In this document: piece after piece, positions 28,970-36,564 of the stretch
Layout: each line of letters starts with the position of its first letter
How positions within the stretch are numbered: position 1 is the first letter of the stretch
The notes under the pieces: model-generated
Told to the model about the DNA's origin: nothing
Database searches by the model: none
What the model saw: the letters and a program-made list of their open reading frames with translations, nothing else
Program-made: the position numbers and the translations under genes
NCBI RefSeq assembly: GCF_015209505.1
Contig: NZ_JADEYC010000004.1
Coordinates: 45,671-109,670 of the forward strand
Direction of reading: 5' to 3'
From: Saccharopolyspora montiporae
Lineage (GTDB): Bacteria; Actinomycetota; Actinomycetes; Mycobacteriales; Pseudonocardiaceae
DNA length: 64,000 bases

Positions 28970-29709
28970 AACGCTGCGGCGTTGTGCCGGAGCACGGCGT
29001 CCGCGTGCTCGCCCGCGGCCTCGGCGACCAGGTCGAGATCGGCGTGCGCGAAGGGCCGGCGCGCGCGGGTGGACGGCAGGTCAGTGCCCACCACGAGCGC
29101 GGTCGGGTCGATGTCGAGGATCGCGCGGATCGCGTGCGCGGGGTCGAGCTCGATCCGGCCGAAACCGGTGGCCTTGACCTTGACCCCGCGCTCGACCAGG
29201 CCGAGCAGGTGCGGCAGCCCGTCGGGGTGCAGGCCGAGGTGGTCGATGCTGGCTGCGGGCAGTGCGGCGAGGGTGTCGGCGAGATCGGGCAGGTCGCGCG
29301 CGTCGACGTAGAGCTCGGTGTGCATCCCGGCGATGCCGTGCACCCGGCGGGCGAGGTGGTCGAGGTGCTCCAGCCCGGCCGATCCGCCACGGCGCAGGTT
29401 GAACCGGATCGCGCGCACGCCCCGCTCGGCGAGCTCGGCGATCTCCCGATCGGGCATGTCGTGCGGGATCTGTGTGACGCCGACGTAGCCGGGGCCGAGC
29501 TGGGCGAGCGCGTCGAGCAGGTAGGTCTGGTCGAACCGCTGGAACGAACCGGACACCACCGCTCCACCGACGACGTGCAGCCGCTCGGTGCGGGCCCGGT
29601 AGTCGTCGACGGTGAACTCGTCGGGCAGGTAGTCGTTGTTCGCGTGCAGCGGGAACCGGCTGTCGATCACGTGGAAATGGGCGTCGAACAGCGGTCGGCG
29701 GTCGGTCAC
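28957..29709 (-). CDS. Amidohydrolase (TIM-barrel, amidohydrolase_2 type)
   Basis: 250 residues; GTG 29709 after GGGAG. Starts DAHFHVIDSRFPL (HxH metal motif), has HLGLHPDGLP and ends VVGTDLPSTRARRPF with the barrel-end Asp. Family members hydrolyse lactones or decarboxylate aromatic acids, using one metal. No pathway context here. Confidence 0.82.
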   Translation of the reverse strand: MTDRRPLFDAHFHVIDSRFPLHANNDYLPDEFTVDDYRARTERLHVVGGAVVSGSFQRFDQTYLLDALAQLGPGYVGVTQIPHDMPDREIAELAERGVRAIRFNLRRGGSAGLEHLDHLARRVHGIAGMHTELYVDARDLPDLADTLAALPAASIDHLGLHPDGLPHLLGLVERGVKVKATGFGRIELDPAHAIRAILDIDPTALVVGTDLPSTRARRPFAHADLDLVAEAAGEHADAVLRHNAAAFYRV

Positions 29710-29797
29710 GGTGGGCGCTCCCGGGGCGGGGTCGGTCGGGCGCGGGAATCGGGCGGCTTATCTGTCCCCGAACGGCGAAGTGGCCTCCGAAACAGCG

Positions 29798-29843
29798 AAA
29801 AGGCCAGGCGCGGAAACCCTTTCGGGTTCCGACCTGGCCTTTT
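29798..29843 (-). terminator. Terminator downstream of tRNA-Val(CAC)
   Basis: Arms AAAAGGCCAGG (29798-29808) and CCTGGCCTTTT (29833-29843) are perfectly complementary over 11 bp with inner pairing GGAAACCC/GGGTTCC. Seven bases beyond the tRNA 3' end and T-tailed in both directions, so probably bidirectional. Confidence 0.85.
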
Positions 29844-29849
29844 CGTCGG

Positions 29850-29921
29850 TGGGCGATACTGGGATCGAACCAGTGACCTCTTCGGTGTGAACGAAGCGCT
29901 CTCCCGCTGAGCTAATCGCCC
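29850..29921 (-). tRNA. tRNA-Val (anticodon CAC)
   Basis: 72 nt on the reverse strand. Acceptor GGGCGAT pairs with ATCGCCC; anticodon stem CTTCG/CGAAG closes the loop TTCACAC, giving anticodon CAC for GTG codons; T-loop GGTTCGATCCC. CCA not encoded. Shares its 3' T-arm sequence with tRNA-Val(GAC) at 32151. Confidence 0.95.
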
Positions 29922-29976
29922 GAGTTCTGTTGTCCGCCGCCTTCTGCGGCGACGGGGAAAGATTACACGGTCGTCC

Positions 29977-30591
29977 TCAGGAGCCGAACAGGGGGGAGGC
30001 AAGCCAGGTCATGTGCATGCCGAACCAACCGCCGACCAGGTCGAACACGCCCATCATCCACAGGGTCACGCCGACCACGGCCGCCGTGCCGCTCATGACC
30101 CCGATCTTGGTGATCGCGCGCTGGCGGGCGAGCCAATGCACCCAGCGCTGGTAGTGCCGCTTGGCGAACGCGTTGACCCGGTGCGCCCAGTGGAACTCGG
30201 TGGCCAGGATGCCCAACCCGGCGAAGACCACGAGCCAGCCCGGGCCGGGGTAGGGGACCATCACGATCCCCACCACGAGCACGATGGCGCCGACGGTGCC
30301 CAGCACGCAGCGGTAGGTGGTGTTGAGCGTGCGCCGGTGCCGGATGCGGTCCCGGCGTGCGGCGACGGCGTCGCGCATCGCGCGCAGCCGCCCGCGCAGT
30401 CCCGTGTGTCCCGGGACGTCGGCGTCCCCGCCGTCGGGGCTCCCGGTGGCGGCCTCCCGGCGCCCGGCGTCGCGCTCCGCCGACTCGTCGCGTGTCCCGG
30501 GCTCGCCCGGTTCGGTTCTGGGGTTCAGGACCGCACCTGCCTTGTCCGCGCTGTTGCGATGTCGTTCGCTCCGATGCCTGCACGACCGCAT
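29977..30591 (-). CDS. PGPGW-motif integral membrane protein (TIGR02611 type)
   Basis: 204 residues; ATG 30591 five bases after GGGAGG. An 80-residue disordered, charged N-terminus precedes two or three TM helices carrying the family signature VPYPGPGWLVVFAGLGILA and EFHWAHR, then IGVMSGTAAVVGVTLWMMG. Function of the family is unknown. An internal start (VLNPRT) would trim 21 residues. Confidence 0.85.
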   Translation of the reverse strand: MRSCRHRSERHRNSADKAGAVLNPRTEPGEPGTRDESAERDAGRREAATGSPDGGDADVPGHTGLRGRLRAMRDAVAARRDRIRHRRTLNTTYRCVLGTVGAIVLVVGIVMVPYPGPGWLVVFAGLGILATEFHWAHRVNAFAKRHYQRWVHWLARQRAITKIGVMSGTAAVVGVTLWMMGVFDLVGGWFGMHMTWLASPLFGS

Positions 30592-31387
30592 GTCCGCCTC
30601 CCGACGATACTGGGCTCGCCGGTCCAGCGGAGGCGGATCCGCCCGGCTTCCCCGCCCGCCGGGGGTGTCAAGCGGGCAGACGGGGATGGTTCGGGCGGCC
30701 CGCTCCGCAAAGTGTGTCCCGAATCACCCTACTCGCTCTCAAGCTTGCTGAACCGAGTGCCGATTCGAGGATTTCGACCCTGGTCACACTGTGATGCCGA
30801 ATTCGAGCGGGAGTTCGGACTCAGGCGGCCTCCGTGACGATGCGGAGCAGCTGCCTAACCCGTTCCGGGGAACATGGGTGGCGAGGGTCTCAGCGCGCGG
30901 CTGCGCTGGGAATATCGCCCCCCGCGCCATCGCTTATGCTCGTGACGGCGCTCGGAAGGCTCGATTCGTGCGGAACCCGGTGGTCAAACCGGGTCTCGGC
31001 GGTGGGGTCCACCGAGCCGGGGCGCAGGATCGAAGGCCGGGCACCGGTACGACTGCCTGATTGCGAACAGTAGTAGCAATCAGGCACCACCGAGTGGCCG
31101 CCCTGCGACCCACCGTCCTCTGTCGGGCAAGTCCGCGGCGGATCGTTCGCCGCTGCAGCCGGTACCCGGCCGGCTGCGGTGTCGGCCGGTGTCGCGGGCG
31201 GGTCGGTCTCGCGGATGCGTGCGAGCCGAAATACTGAACACGTTGCGCAGTTGTCTGGTTGCCCAACGAATTCGGGCGTGGCCCGTACGGGTGATCTATC
31301 GGGGAGTTGCGAGCGTCCGGGTCCGATGAGGCGTCACAACTGTGTTGCTCGGCCGATGTACTGGTCGGGAGCAGGAAGGGGAGGACA
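30592..31387. other. 796-bp intergenic region between membrane gene and SsgB-like gene
   Basis: No coding sequence I can support on either strand. It is less GC-rich in places (30720-30830 and 31200-31330) and must contain promoters for both flanking genes. The main structure is a perfect inverted repeat at 31054-31086, listed separately. An unannotated small RNA or short leader peptide is possible. Confidence 0.5.
31054..31086. promoter_or_regulatory. Perfect 11-bp inverted repeat with 11-nt loop
   Basis: TGCCTGATTGC (31054-31064) and GCAATCAGGCA (31076-31086). It could be an operator, a terminator lacking a T tract, or part of a structured RNA about 300 bp upstream of the SsgB-like gene. 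Confidence 0.5.
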
Positions 31388-31813
31388 ATGCGTAACGACC
31401 ATGTGACATTGCGTTCGACGGCCGTGTTCGATCTGCTGGCCCCGCAGTCGCCCGCAGTTCCGGTGCAGGTGGAACTCCGCTACGACACGCAGGACCCGTA
31501 CGCGGTGGTGGCCGCGTTCCGCACCGGCCGTGCCGGCTGGGTCGAGTGGGTGTTCGCCCGCGATCTGCTCGCGGACGGGCTGATCGCGCACGCGGGCGAA
31601 GGTGACGTCACCATCCGGCCCGCGCCGGACGACCCCGAGGTGGTCGCCATCGAGCTCAGCTCGCCGTCGGGGCATGCCGTGTTCGAGGCGTCGGCCCAGG
31701 AGCTCGCCGACTTCTTGGACCGCACGTACGACGTCGTGGTGCCCGGCAACGAGAACCTCTGGGTGGACGTGGACGAGGCGCTGACGCGCCTGCTGCCGCA
31801 CGACATGGGCTGA
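31388..31813 (+). CDS. SsgA/SsgB-like sporulation and cell-division regulator
   Basis: 141 residues; ATG 31388 after GGAGGACA-like GAGGACA. Family signatures: PVQVELRYDTQDPYAVVAAF, VEWVFARDLLADGL, GEGDVTIRP and SSPSGHAVFEASAQELADFL. SsgA-like proteins occur only in morphologically complex actinobacteria; SsgB recruits FtsZ to future septa. It is probably the SsgB orthologue because most genomes outside Streptomyces have one copy (inference). Followed by a hairpin terminator and a tRNA cluster. Confidence 0.9.
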   Translation: MRNDHVTLRSTAVFDLLAPQSPAVPVQVELRYDTQDPYAVVAAFRTGRAGWVEWVFARDLLADGLIAHAGEGDVTIRPAPDDPEVVAIELSSPSGHAVFEASAQELADFLDRTYDVVVPGNENLWVDVDEALTRLLPHDMG

Positions 31814-31843
31814 CCAGCCCCGATCGGCTTCCCGCGATACCGG

Positions 31844-31866
31844 GCGGGGGTGCGGGGCACCCCCGC
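31844..31866 (+). terminator. Terminator after the SsgB-like gene
   Basis: GCGGGGGTGC (31844-31853) and GCACCCCCGC (31857-31866), perfect 10-bp stem, 3-nt loop, followed by TTTG. Confidence 0.7.
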
Positions 31867-31953
31867 TTTGATCGTGTTCGCGGATGTCGTCTAGAGTTCA
31901 CGGTGCAGCGCGGCGGAAGGCAGCGGGTCAGCCGGACCGGACGTCGCAGGCAG

Positions 31954-32026
31954 GCGGACGTAGCGCAGCTGGTAGCGCATCACCTTGCCAAGGTGAGGGT
32001 CGCGGGTTCGAGTCCCGTCGTCCGCT
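31954..32026 (+). tRNA. tRNA-Gly (anticodon GCC)
   Basis: 73 nt. Acceptor GCGGACG/CGTCCGC, anticodon stem TCACC/GGTGA with loop TTGCCAA, T-arm GCGGGTTCGAGTCCCG. First of three clustered tRNA genes. Confidence 0.96.
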
Positions 32027-32077
32027 CTGGAATCTCGTGCGGAGTGGGCCGGCGATGCGTCGATCCGCTTCCGTTGC

Positions 32078-32149
32078 GGCGGAGTGGCCGAGTGGCTTAG
32101 GCAAGGGCCTGCAAAGCCCTGTACGCGGGTTCGATTCCCGCCTCCGCCT
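32078..32149 (+). tRNA. tRNA-Cys (anticodon GCA)
   Basis: 72 nt. Acceptor GGCGGAG/CTCCGCC, anticodon stem AGGGC/GCCCT with loop CTGCAAA, T-arm GCGGGTTCGATTCCCGC. One base separates it from tRNA-Val. Confidence 0.96.
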
Positions 32150-32150
32150 C

Positions 32151-32222
32151 GCGCGATTAGCTCAGCGGGAGAGCGCTACCTTGACACGGTAGAGGTCACT
32201 GGTTCGATCCCAGTATCGCGCA
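32151..32222 (+). tRNA. tRNA-Val (anticodon GAC), integration target
   Basis: 72 nt plus encoded CCA (32223-32225). Acceptor GCGCGAT/ATCGCGC, anticodon stem CTACC/GGTAG with loop TTGACAC. Its 3' 49 nt are repeated at 34292-34340, so this gene was rebuilt by an integrated element. Confidence 0.96.
32173..32221. repeat. Attachment site, tRNA-proximal copy (49 bp)
   Basis: From the anticodon stem to the acceptor end of tRNA-Val(GAC). Identical over 49 bp to 34292-34340 in the same orientation; identity stops abruptly at both ends. Confidence 0.85.
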
Positions 32223-32335
32223 CCACTTTTTGTGCAGGTCAGAGTGCCTGACCATGGATCATGCGTTTTCATTGGCTCGCTGCGATGGGGCGAGAATGGG
32301 GTGACCCCATCGCTCACGCTTGAGAGCGGCCTGAG

Positions 32336-33109
32336 TCAGGGCAGCTTCAGCCACGGTGTGTGCTGTTCCAGCCAGCCTCGTTCTGTGTCGTTGATCACAG
32401 CCAGTCCTCGGTTCCATCGAGCTTCGAGCGCTTCGGAGATCTGTTCGCGCATGGCCGGGGTGACGTGGTCGTAGACCCGTGCGATACCTTTCATCTTCTG
32501 CCCAAGTCGGGCCCGGCGAGCGACCTCGGGCACCCCGTCCTCGGTCACGGGCAACACATCGATACGACGGTGGCTGACCGCGTCGATGATCACGGTCGCA
32601 TACTGTTGTCGGCGTGCGAGCGCGAAATCATCAACGCCGAGAACGGTTCCTGGTTCAATCGCGGGCTCGGGAAGTGCGTGGACCAGTCTAAGAACCGTGC
32701 CGCGACTGGCCGGCATCTCGAGCAGACCGGCGAGCCGAGCCCCAGCACGGCCCGCTAACGCGAGCCCGACCTGGGCCAACGACTCACGGCACGGTGAACT
32801 GCGCTGCGCATGCCGCGTGGTCAACCCCTCCACCTGCTCCGCGAACGTCCGCACCGAACACGTCCGGTCGTCGCAGAAGAAACGGCGCACCCGCAGGCGC
32901 AGCGCCACCGGTTGCCCCGCCACAGGCAGATCAGCCAACGTCCGCTCGTAACGGCTATGCACAGCGGGCGTCCCGCAGCTCCAGCAGGATGCGCCGTTCG
33001 CGTCGACACGCGCCCAGACCCGAACACCGGCCGGCATCCGTTCGATTCCCTCGATGACCGCCCCGGCCAAGTGCGGCAACAACCCGTCTAACCACTCCTG
33101 ATCACACAC
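32336..33109 (-). pseudogene. Chimeric remnant: ISL3 transposase N-terminus fused in frame to tyrosine-integrase C-terminus
   Basis: 257 codons. Residues 1 to about 187 match ISL3 transposases: zinc-finger CWSCGTPAVHSRYERTLADL, RRFFCDDRTCSVRTFAEQV and the first catalytic aspartates GVDDFALARRQQYATVIIDA. From about residue 189 the sequence becomes EDGVPEVARRARLGQKMKG and RVYDHVTPAMREQISEALEARW, the end of actinomycete phage-type tyrosine integrases (DHVTP is where the YSHVT nucleophile region lies). The junction is near 32545. The transposase lacks its second Asp and Glu, and the integrase lacks nearly all of its catalytic domain. GGTTCTTTCCAAGGTTCCG on the reverse strand near 33179 may be the surviving IS end. 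Confidence 0.75.
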
Positions 33110-33416
33110 TCAAGATAATCACAGAAACCCGCTAGATACCCCGCCCCGGTCCATGATCACGGAACCTTGGAAAGAACCGTTAGATCGACACTCCCCTCGG
33201 GAAGGTCTCCGAACCTTGTGAGTCGCATCGTCAGACTCCTTCGTGTCGACGGACGGAATGCAAACCGAGAAGTACCGTGAAATAGTCCGCTACCCTAGCC
33301 TATCGTTTCGCGTAACGCGGAGTGCTTGCGGATCTAGATCGACTACGCCTTCTTCATCAAATTGGCGACAGGGCCAAACCCTGAGCGGGCCCGGTGTGGG
33401 TTTCTGGTATTCCTTG
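33110..33416. other. 307-bp non-coding stretch inside the element remnant
   Basis: Lower-GC sequence between the chimeric ORF and the next gene, including the probable outer end of the ISL3 element (about 33150-33180). No gene seen. Confidence 0.5.
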
Positions 33417-34025
33417 TCACCAGTCCTTCTCGCGGACGCGCGGGTCACGCAAGATAGCGTAGACATATGAGGGCTGGGCGACTGGTGGAAGCTTGCTCGG
33501 GCCATCGACGGGCCATGCGTCCAGCGCATTGCTGAAATCTCCACGGGCTATGTTTCGGCGAAGGTGAGAGAGGGTCACGTACCAGGGAACAGGAGCGCCG
33601 CCAATCCTGTAGGTGAACTCCTTTCCTCGGACCGTCGTGAACACCTCACCGGCGTTCTGCTCGATCCGCTTCCATGTCTTCTCGATCTTCAAAAGTTCCC
33701 GCTGTGGCTCAACCGGCGCCGGTTCTGGCGGGCCCGGTCGCCCCTCCCAGATGGCCAGATCACGCTCTGTCGGCGGTCGGGCGGTGCCCCAGTACGGTCC
33801 GCCTGGCTGGGCACGGAGGACAGCAGCGAAGCTTCGTCCATCCGGGGCCGTGAGAGCCACCGTTCGGAAGTCGGGGAAACTCCGAGTTAGTTGCACCTTG
33901 GCATACCCCGCCCGTTCCGCGGCTTCACGCGCGGCGACCTCGCCATGCCACGTCGCTTGAGCCCAGTGGTCCTCATTGGCATCGTCTGTGAAGTCGACGA
34001 CCGCGACCAACTCTCCAGTGCGCAT
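33417..34025 (-). CDS. Hypothetical protein carried by the integrated element
   Basis: 202 residues, ATG 34025 after GGGGAGCC. Soluble, no TM helix. N-terminal half is charged; the C-terminal 70 residues (GKEFTYRIGGAPVPWYV, ARGDFSNALDAWPVDGP, QPSYVYAILRDPRV) follow a pattern I have seen at the C-terminus of several actinobacterial proteins of unknown function, with a [FY]-x-ALxxWP and SYVxAILxDPR core. GC content is clearly below that of the chromosomal genes, supporting acquisition. Function not recognised. Confidence 0.6.
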   Translation of the reverse strand: MRTGELVAVVDFTDDANEDHWAQATWHGEVAAREAAERAGYAKVQLTRSFPDFRTVALTAPDGRSFAAVLRAQPGGPYWGTARPPTERDLAIWEGRPGPPEPAPVEPQRELLKIEKTWKRIEQNAGEVFTTVRGKEFTYRIGGAPVPWYVTLSHLRRNIARGDFSNALDAWPVDGPSKLPPVAQPSYVYAILRDPRVREKDW

Positions 34026-34291
34026 CCTGGCGGCTCCCCTCGCGCCACACGGGCGTCGGAAACAAGATCGTTTTCATTTTGAGGGTATCGCAACGATCTG
34101 ACGATCACAGCTGATTCGGAGATCTCCGCGCATCTGCAGCCCAGGTGAGTCCCAGCGTGCCGGTGCGTTGGGAGCCGCCAACCTGGGAGGAAATGGGGAG
34201 AAATCACCCGCGCTGAACCGCTTCGAACGGCTCCCAACGGAACCGTCCTGGTCTGCCGATTCGTTATCTCCGCAGGTGAGGACGGTTGCCG

Positions 34292-34340
34292 GCGCTACCT
34301 TGACACGGTAGAGGTCACTGGTTCGATCCCAGTATCGCGC
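34292..34340. repeat. Attachment site, distal copy (49 bp)
   Basis: Exact copy of 32173-32221; marks the far end of the integrated element. It lacks the tRNA 5' half, so it is not a gene. Confidence 0.85.
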
Positions 34341-34499
34341 GCCACCGAAGTTCCCAGGTGAGAGCCCCATCGATGCTGTCCATCGGTCGGGGCTCCAACC
34401 ATTTCGGGGCGCAGTTGACGTTGTCGTGCCGTGTTCGCCCCATTCGGCAAACTCGGTGTTTGCTCGGGCATCCAGGTTCTCGTCGCGGCGGCCGGTGCG

Positions 34500-34625
34500 G
34501 ATGAGATCGGTGTTCGGGGCGTGTTCGTCGGTGAGGGCCCGCACTGCGGCGGCGGCGATGTCGTGGCGTCGACGAAACCGACGCGCCCGTTGCCCGTCAC
34601 GGTCAGGATGGGGCCGTCTTCCCCG
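34500..34625 (-). pseudogene. Fragment of an NmrA-like NAD(P)-binding oxidoreductase
   Basis: The reverse strand reads GPILTVTGNGRVGFVDA and then, in another frame, DIAAAAVRALTDEHAPNTDLI. Together these match the conserved region of NmrA/atypical SDR proteins (GxGRVGFVDxxDIAAVAVRALTD...NTDL). A frameshift near 34560 and absence of the rest show a decayed gene. The remaining sequence of the 34341-34704 gap holds nothing recognisable. Confidence 0.45.
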
Positions 34626-34704
34626 CGGGCGCGGCCGCCGCCGTGGTCGGCTGGTGCCGGGGCACCCGGCCGCATCGGGAGGTCGCCGACCGGGTGCCCC
34701 GGGG

Positions 34705-36537
34705 TCAGTCGAGCGTGACGCCGTCCATCGTGCCGGTGGCGCGCCACCGGGCCAGCAGCTCGAAGAACTCCACCGGGCCGCCGCCGTAGCCCGCCGCGAG
34801 GAGGCTGTCGGGGTTCTCGTGGTCACCTTCGGTGTCGAGATAGCTCGGGGTGCAGTCCCGGAAGAACTCGACGCCCGGGCCGGCGAGTTCCCGCATGGTG
34901 CGGACCCATTCGTCCTCGGCGGCCAGGTCGGCCTCGATGGTCCGCGTGCCCCGCTCCGCCCACTGCCCGAGCAGGTAGGCCAGGTGCCGAGCTCGCTCTT
35001 CGGCGGTGTGCGTGTAGTTGTGCGCGATACCGGTCTGGGTGTAGCCGAGGAAGAAGCAGTTCGGGAACCCGTGGGACTGCAGGCCGTGGAACGTGCGGGG
35101 CCCGTCCTTCCACTTCTCGCTCAGGCGCACGCCGTCGCGGCCGACGATGTCGAAGCCGGTCCGGCGCGTGTAGGTCGTGCCGACCTCGTAGCCGGTCGCG
35201 AATATCAGCGCGTCCACCGGGTACTCGACACCTCCCACGACCACGCCGCCGGTGGTGAGCCGCTCGATGCCGCGCCCGTCGGTGTCGACGAGCTCGACGT
35301 TGTCGCGGTTGAACGCCTGCAGGTACTCGTCGTGGAACCCGAGCCGCTTGCACAGGCGCTTGTACCAGGGCTTGAGGGCTTCGGCGGTCTCCTCGTCGGT
35401 GACGATGGAGTCGATGCGGTCCCGGACCCGCTGCATCGACCAGTAGTCCTTCTCGTAGAGGAAGTCGACGATCTCCTCCATGCTCATGTCCCCGCCCCGG
35501 CGGGCGATCTCGTTGACGACGGCCGGCGCGGTGACCTCGAACGCGACCTCGGTCCAACCGTCGTCGACGAGGTCGTTGCCGCGTTCCACCTCGGCGCCTG
35601 CCGTGACGCGGGTGAAGTTCTCCATCCGCTCCCGCTGCCAGCCCGGTTCGAGGCCCGCCGCCCACTCGGGGTCGGTGGGGCGGTTGGCGCGGACGTCGAC
35701 CGCGTTGGGGGTGCGCTGGAAGACGTAGAGCTGTCCGGCCCACCGCCCCACCTGCGGCACGATCTGCAGCCCGGTCGCGCCGGTGCCGATGACGCCGACC
35801 GCCTTGTCGCGCAACCCGGTCAGCCCGCCGGACTCGTCGCCACCGGTGTAGCCGTAGTCCCAGCGGCTCGTGTGGAACGTGTGGCCCCGGAACTCGTTGA
35901 TTCCCGGAATCCCGGGGAGTTTCGGCCGGTGCAGCGATCCTGGGGAGACGACCACCACCGACGCGGTGATCCGGTCGCCCCGGTCGGTCGACACGATCCA
36001 GCGCTTGAGCGCGTCGTCCCAGACCATCTCGGTCACCCCGGTCTGGAACAGGGCGTCGTCGTACAGGCCGTAGCGGCGGGCGATCTCCGCCAGGTGCTCC
36101 CGGATCTCGGGCGCGTGCGCGTAGCGCTCGGTCGGCACGTGCCCGAGCTCTTCGAGCAGCGGCATGTAGATGTAGGACTCGATGTCGCACTGGGCACCGG
36201 GGTAGCGGTTCCAGTACCACGTGCCGCCCACGTCGCCCGCCTTGTCCACCAGCCGGGTGCCGGTGATGCCGACCTCCTGCAGCCGGACGGCGGCCAGCAG
36301 ACCGCCCAGCCCGGCGCCGACGATGAGCACGCCGACCTCGTCGTCGACCGGATCGCGCTCGTCGCGTTCGACGTACGGGTCGTCGGCGTAGTGCGAGAAC
36401 TCGGCCGTGACCTCGACGAACTGATCGACGGCGTCCTGGCGCAGGCGTTTGGCGCGTTCGTGGGCGTGCTTGGCGCGAACCCAGTCCGGGTCGTAGTGAT
36501 CGGGCTGCGGTCCCGGCGGCGGTGCCGTGTCAGCCAT
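34705..36537 (-). CDS. Baeyer-Villiger flavin monooxygenase (type I)
   Basis: 610 residues; ATG 36537 after AAGGAGG. Two Rossmann motifs (GAGLGG 74-79 for FAD; GVIGTGATGLQ for NADPH) flank the BVMO fingerprint F-x-G-x3-H-x3-W at 216-226 (FRGHTFHTSRW). An 60-residue N-terminal extension is as in cyclododecanone- and steroid-type BVMOs. Inserts oxygen beside a ketone to give an ester or lactone, using NADPH and O2. Last gene of the leftward operon; with the P450 and SDR it suggests hydroxylation, ketone formation, then ring cleavage. Confidence 0.93.
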   Translation of the reverse strand: MADTAPPPGPQPDHYDPDWVRAKHAHERAKRLRQDAVDQFVEVTAEFSHYADDPYVERDERDPVDDEVGVLIVGAGLGGLLAAVRLQEVGITGTRLVDKAGDVGGTWYWNRYPGAQCDIESYIYMPLLEELGHVPTERYAHAPEIREHLAEIARRYGLYDDALFQTGVTEMVWDDALKRWIVSTDRGDRITASVVVVSPGSLHRPKLPGIPGINEFRGHTFHTSRWDYGYTGGDESGGLTGLRDKAVGVIGTGATGLQIVPQVGRWAGQLYVFQRTPNAVDVRANRPTDPEWAAGLEPGWQRERMENFTRVTAGAEVERGNDLVDDGWTEVAFEVTAPAVVNEIARRGGDMSMEEIVDFLYEKDYWSMQRVRDRIDSIVTDEETAEALKPWYKRLCKRLGFHDEYLQAFNRDNVELVDTDGRGIERLTTGGVVVGGVEYPVDALIFATGYEVGTTYTRRTGFDIVGRDGVRLSEKWKDGPRTFHGLQSHGFPNCFFLGYTQTGIAHNYTHTAEERARHLAYLLGQWAERGTRTIEADLAAEDEWVRTMRELAGPGVEFFRDCTPSYLDTEGDHENPDSLLAAGYGGGPVEFFELLARWRATGTMDGVTLD

Positions 36538-36564
36538 CCGTACCTCCTTGCCCGCGGCGGGGTT

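Larger units (their letters stand above)
32222..34340. mobile_element. Remnant of a tRNA-Val-integrated element (actinomycete integrative element type)
   Basis: 2.1 kb bounded by the 49-bp direct repeat. Contents: the 3' tail of a tyrosine integrase next to the tRNA (the usual place for int), fused to an ISL3 transposase start; a non-coding stretch; one gene of unknown function. Base composition is visibly less GC-rich than the flanks. No replication, excision or transfer genes and no complete integrase remain, so it is not expected to move by itself. A 17-bp hairpin (32237-32253, arms GGTCAG/CTGACC) lies just inside the left end. Confidence 0.75.

Noticed and set aside
29636..29890. Open frame containing GDTGIEPVTSS across tRNA-Val
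   Set aside because: This peptide is the well-known false translation of a tRNA gene.
30791..31266. Small open frames in the 30.6-31.4 kb gap
   Set aside because: No ribosome binding site, no family-like sequence and poor codon pattern.
34292..34340. Second tRNA-Val gene
   Set aside because: Only the 3' 49 nt are present; no acceptor 5' strand or D-arm. It is an att copy.
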